Of a DNA stretch of 64,000 nucleotides, positions 63,825-64,000 are shown in pieces; the first letter of the stretch is position 1, and the number at the start of each line of letters is the position of its first letter. The position numbers and the translations under genes are program-made. Origin of the DNA: Erysipelothrix rhusiopathiae (GTDB lineage Bacteria > Bacillota_I > Bacilli_A > Erysipelotrichales > Erysipelotrichaceae); assembly GCF_900637845.1 (NCBI RefSeq), contig NZ_LR134439.1:682001-746000 (forward strand), written 5' to 3'. Below the pieces are notes generated by a model that did not search any database, was not told where the DNA came from, and was given only the letters and a program-made list of their open reading frames with translations.

Positions 63825-64000
63825 ATGTATGATAAATGTGTGGCATTGTTAAAGAGTCGTGGAGTAGAAATATCCGATATTATAGAGTGTGTTGTTTTTC
63901 TTCAAAAAGACTATGTTGAAGATATCGATTCGATTGATATAAAACCAATCGTTAACAGTGTATTGAATAAGCGTGAAGTCCAACATGCGTTGATTACCGG
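63825..64000 (+). CDS. PgpA-like phosphatidylglycerophosphatase (3'-partial)
   Basis: The first 58 residues are visible before the right edge: MYDKCVALLKSRGVEISDI, VVFLQKDYVEDI and LNKREVQHALIT. This matches the start of YutG/PgpA-like phosphatidylglycerophosphatases in Firmicutes, which make phosphatidylglycerol. GGGAGGG precedes the start. The catalytic part lies beyond the window. Confidence 0.8.
   Translation, partial: MYDKCVALLKSRGVEISDIIECVVFLQKDYVEDIDSIDIKPIVNSVLNKREVQHALIT

Overview
This window is a low-GC Firmicutes chromosome segment, about 38% GC by eye. Gene content and order (MgtA-type P-ATPase, Excalibur and G5 surface proteins, sugar-transfer ATP-grasp proteins, a DUF3196 protein, sepF directly before divIVA) suggest Erysipelotrichia, probably Erysipelothrix. 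That placement is inference; no rRNA is present to confirm it. Most genes lie on the + strand. I see no transposase, prophage, CRISPR array or rRNA operon, so this looks like core chromosome rather than a mobile island.

Layout. 1-5 kb: end of a HerA/DUF853 ATPase, an orphan PTS EIIB, a flavodoxin, a candidate structured small RNA, coaD, a tRNA-Arg and murJ. 5-8.9 kb: an ABC-F protein behind an attenuation-type leader, a Trp T-box with trpP, a cyclase-family hydrolase and a lipoprotein. 8.9-15 kb: an ABC exporter pair, tRNA-Leu (minus), a MATE transporter, an isochorismatase-like hydrolase and an esterase. 15-25 kb: lspA-rluD-rhomboid-dCMP deaminase, rnhC (minus), the repair/cell-wall cluster cvpA-mutS2-uvrC-murI-phosphoesterase, and a second tRNA-Arg. 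25-33 kb: a G5+CAP surface protein, two paralogous ATP-grasp proteins, a DUF3196 protein, and tig-lon-engB behind a CIRCE-like operator. 33-37 kb: a Val T-box with a GNAT gene and valS. 37-44.3 kb: a galactose module (galR-like regulator, mglBAC, galK, galM) with a perfect cre match and repeated operator palindromes. 44.3-50 kb: an InlB/G5/Excalibur surface protein (minus), sbcDC, and a 35-residue protein with zinc-free ribosomal protein L31. 50-53 kb: mgtA (minus) behind a 29-codon acidic leader ORF. 53-64 kb: HAD hydrolase, ald, a zinc phospholipase-like protein, hpf, sepF, divIVA, an Ile T-box with ileS, an rRNA methylase, a GNAT protein, sodA and an M32 carboxypeptidase (both minus), and the start of a pgpA-like gene.

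The richest signal is in cis-regulatory RNA and DNA. There are three T-boxes with readable Trp, Val and Ile specifier codons. There is a ribosome-attenuation leader before the ABC-F gene and an mgtL-like leader peptide before mgtA. A CIRCE variant overlaps the tig promoter, and CcpA and GalR-type sites sit on the mgl promoter. A small RNA with C-rich loops completes the set. The best candidate for something undescribed is the mgtA leader, whose LDDDP run resembles Mg2+-sensing leader peptides of enteric bacteria.
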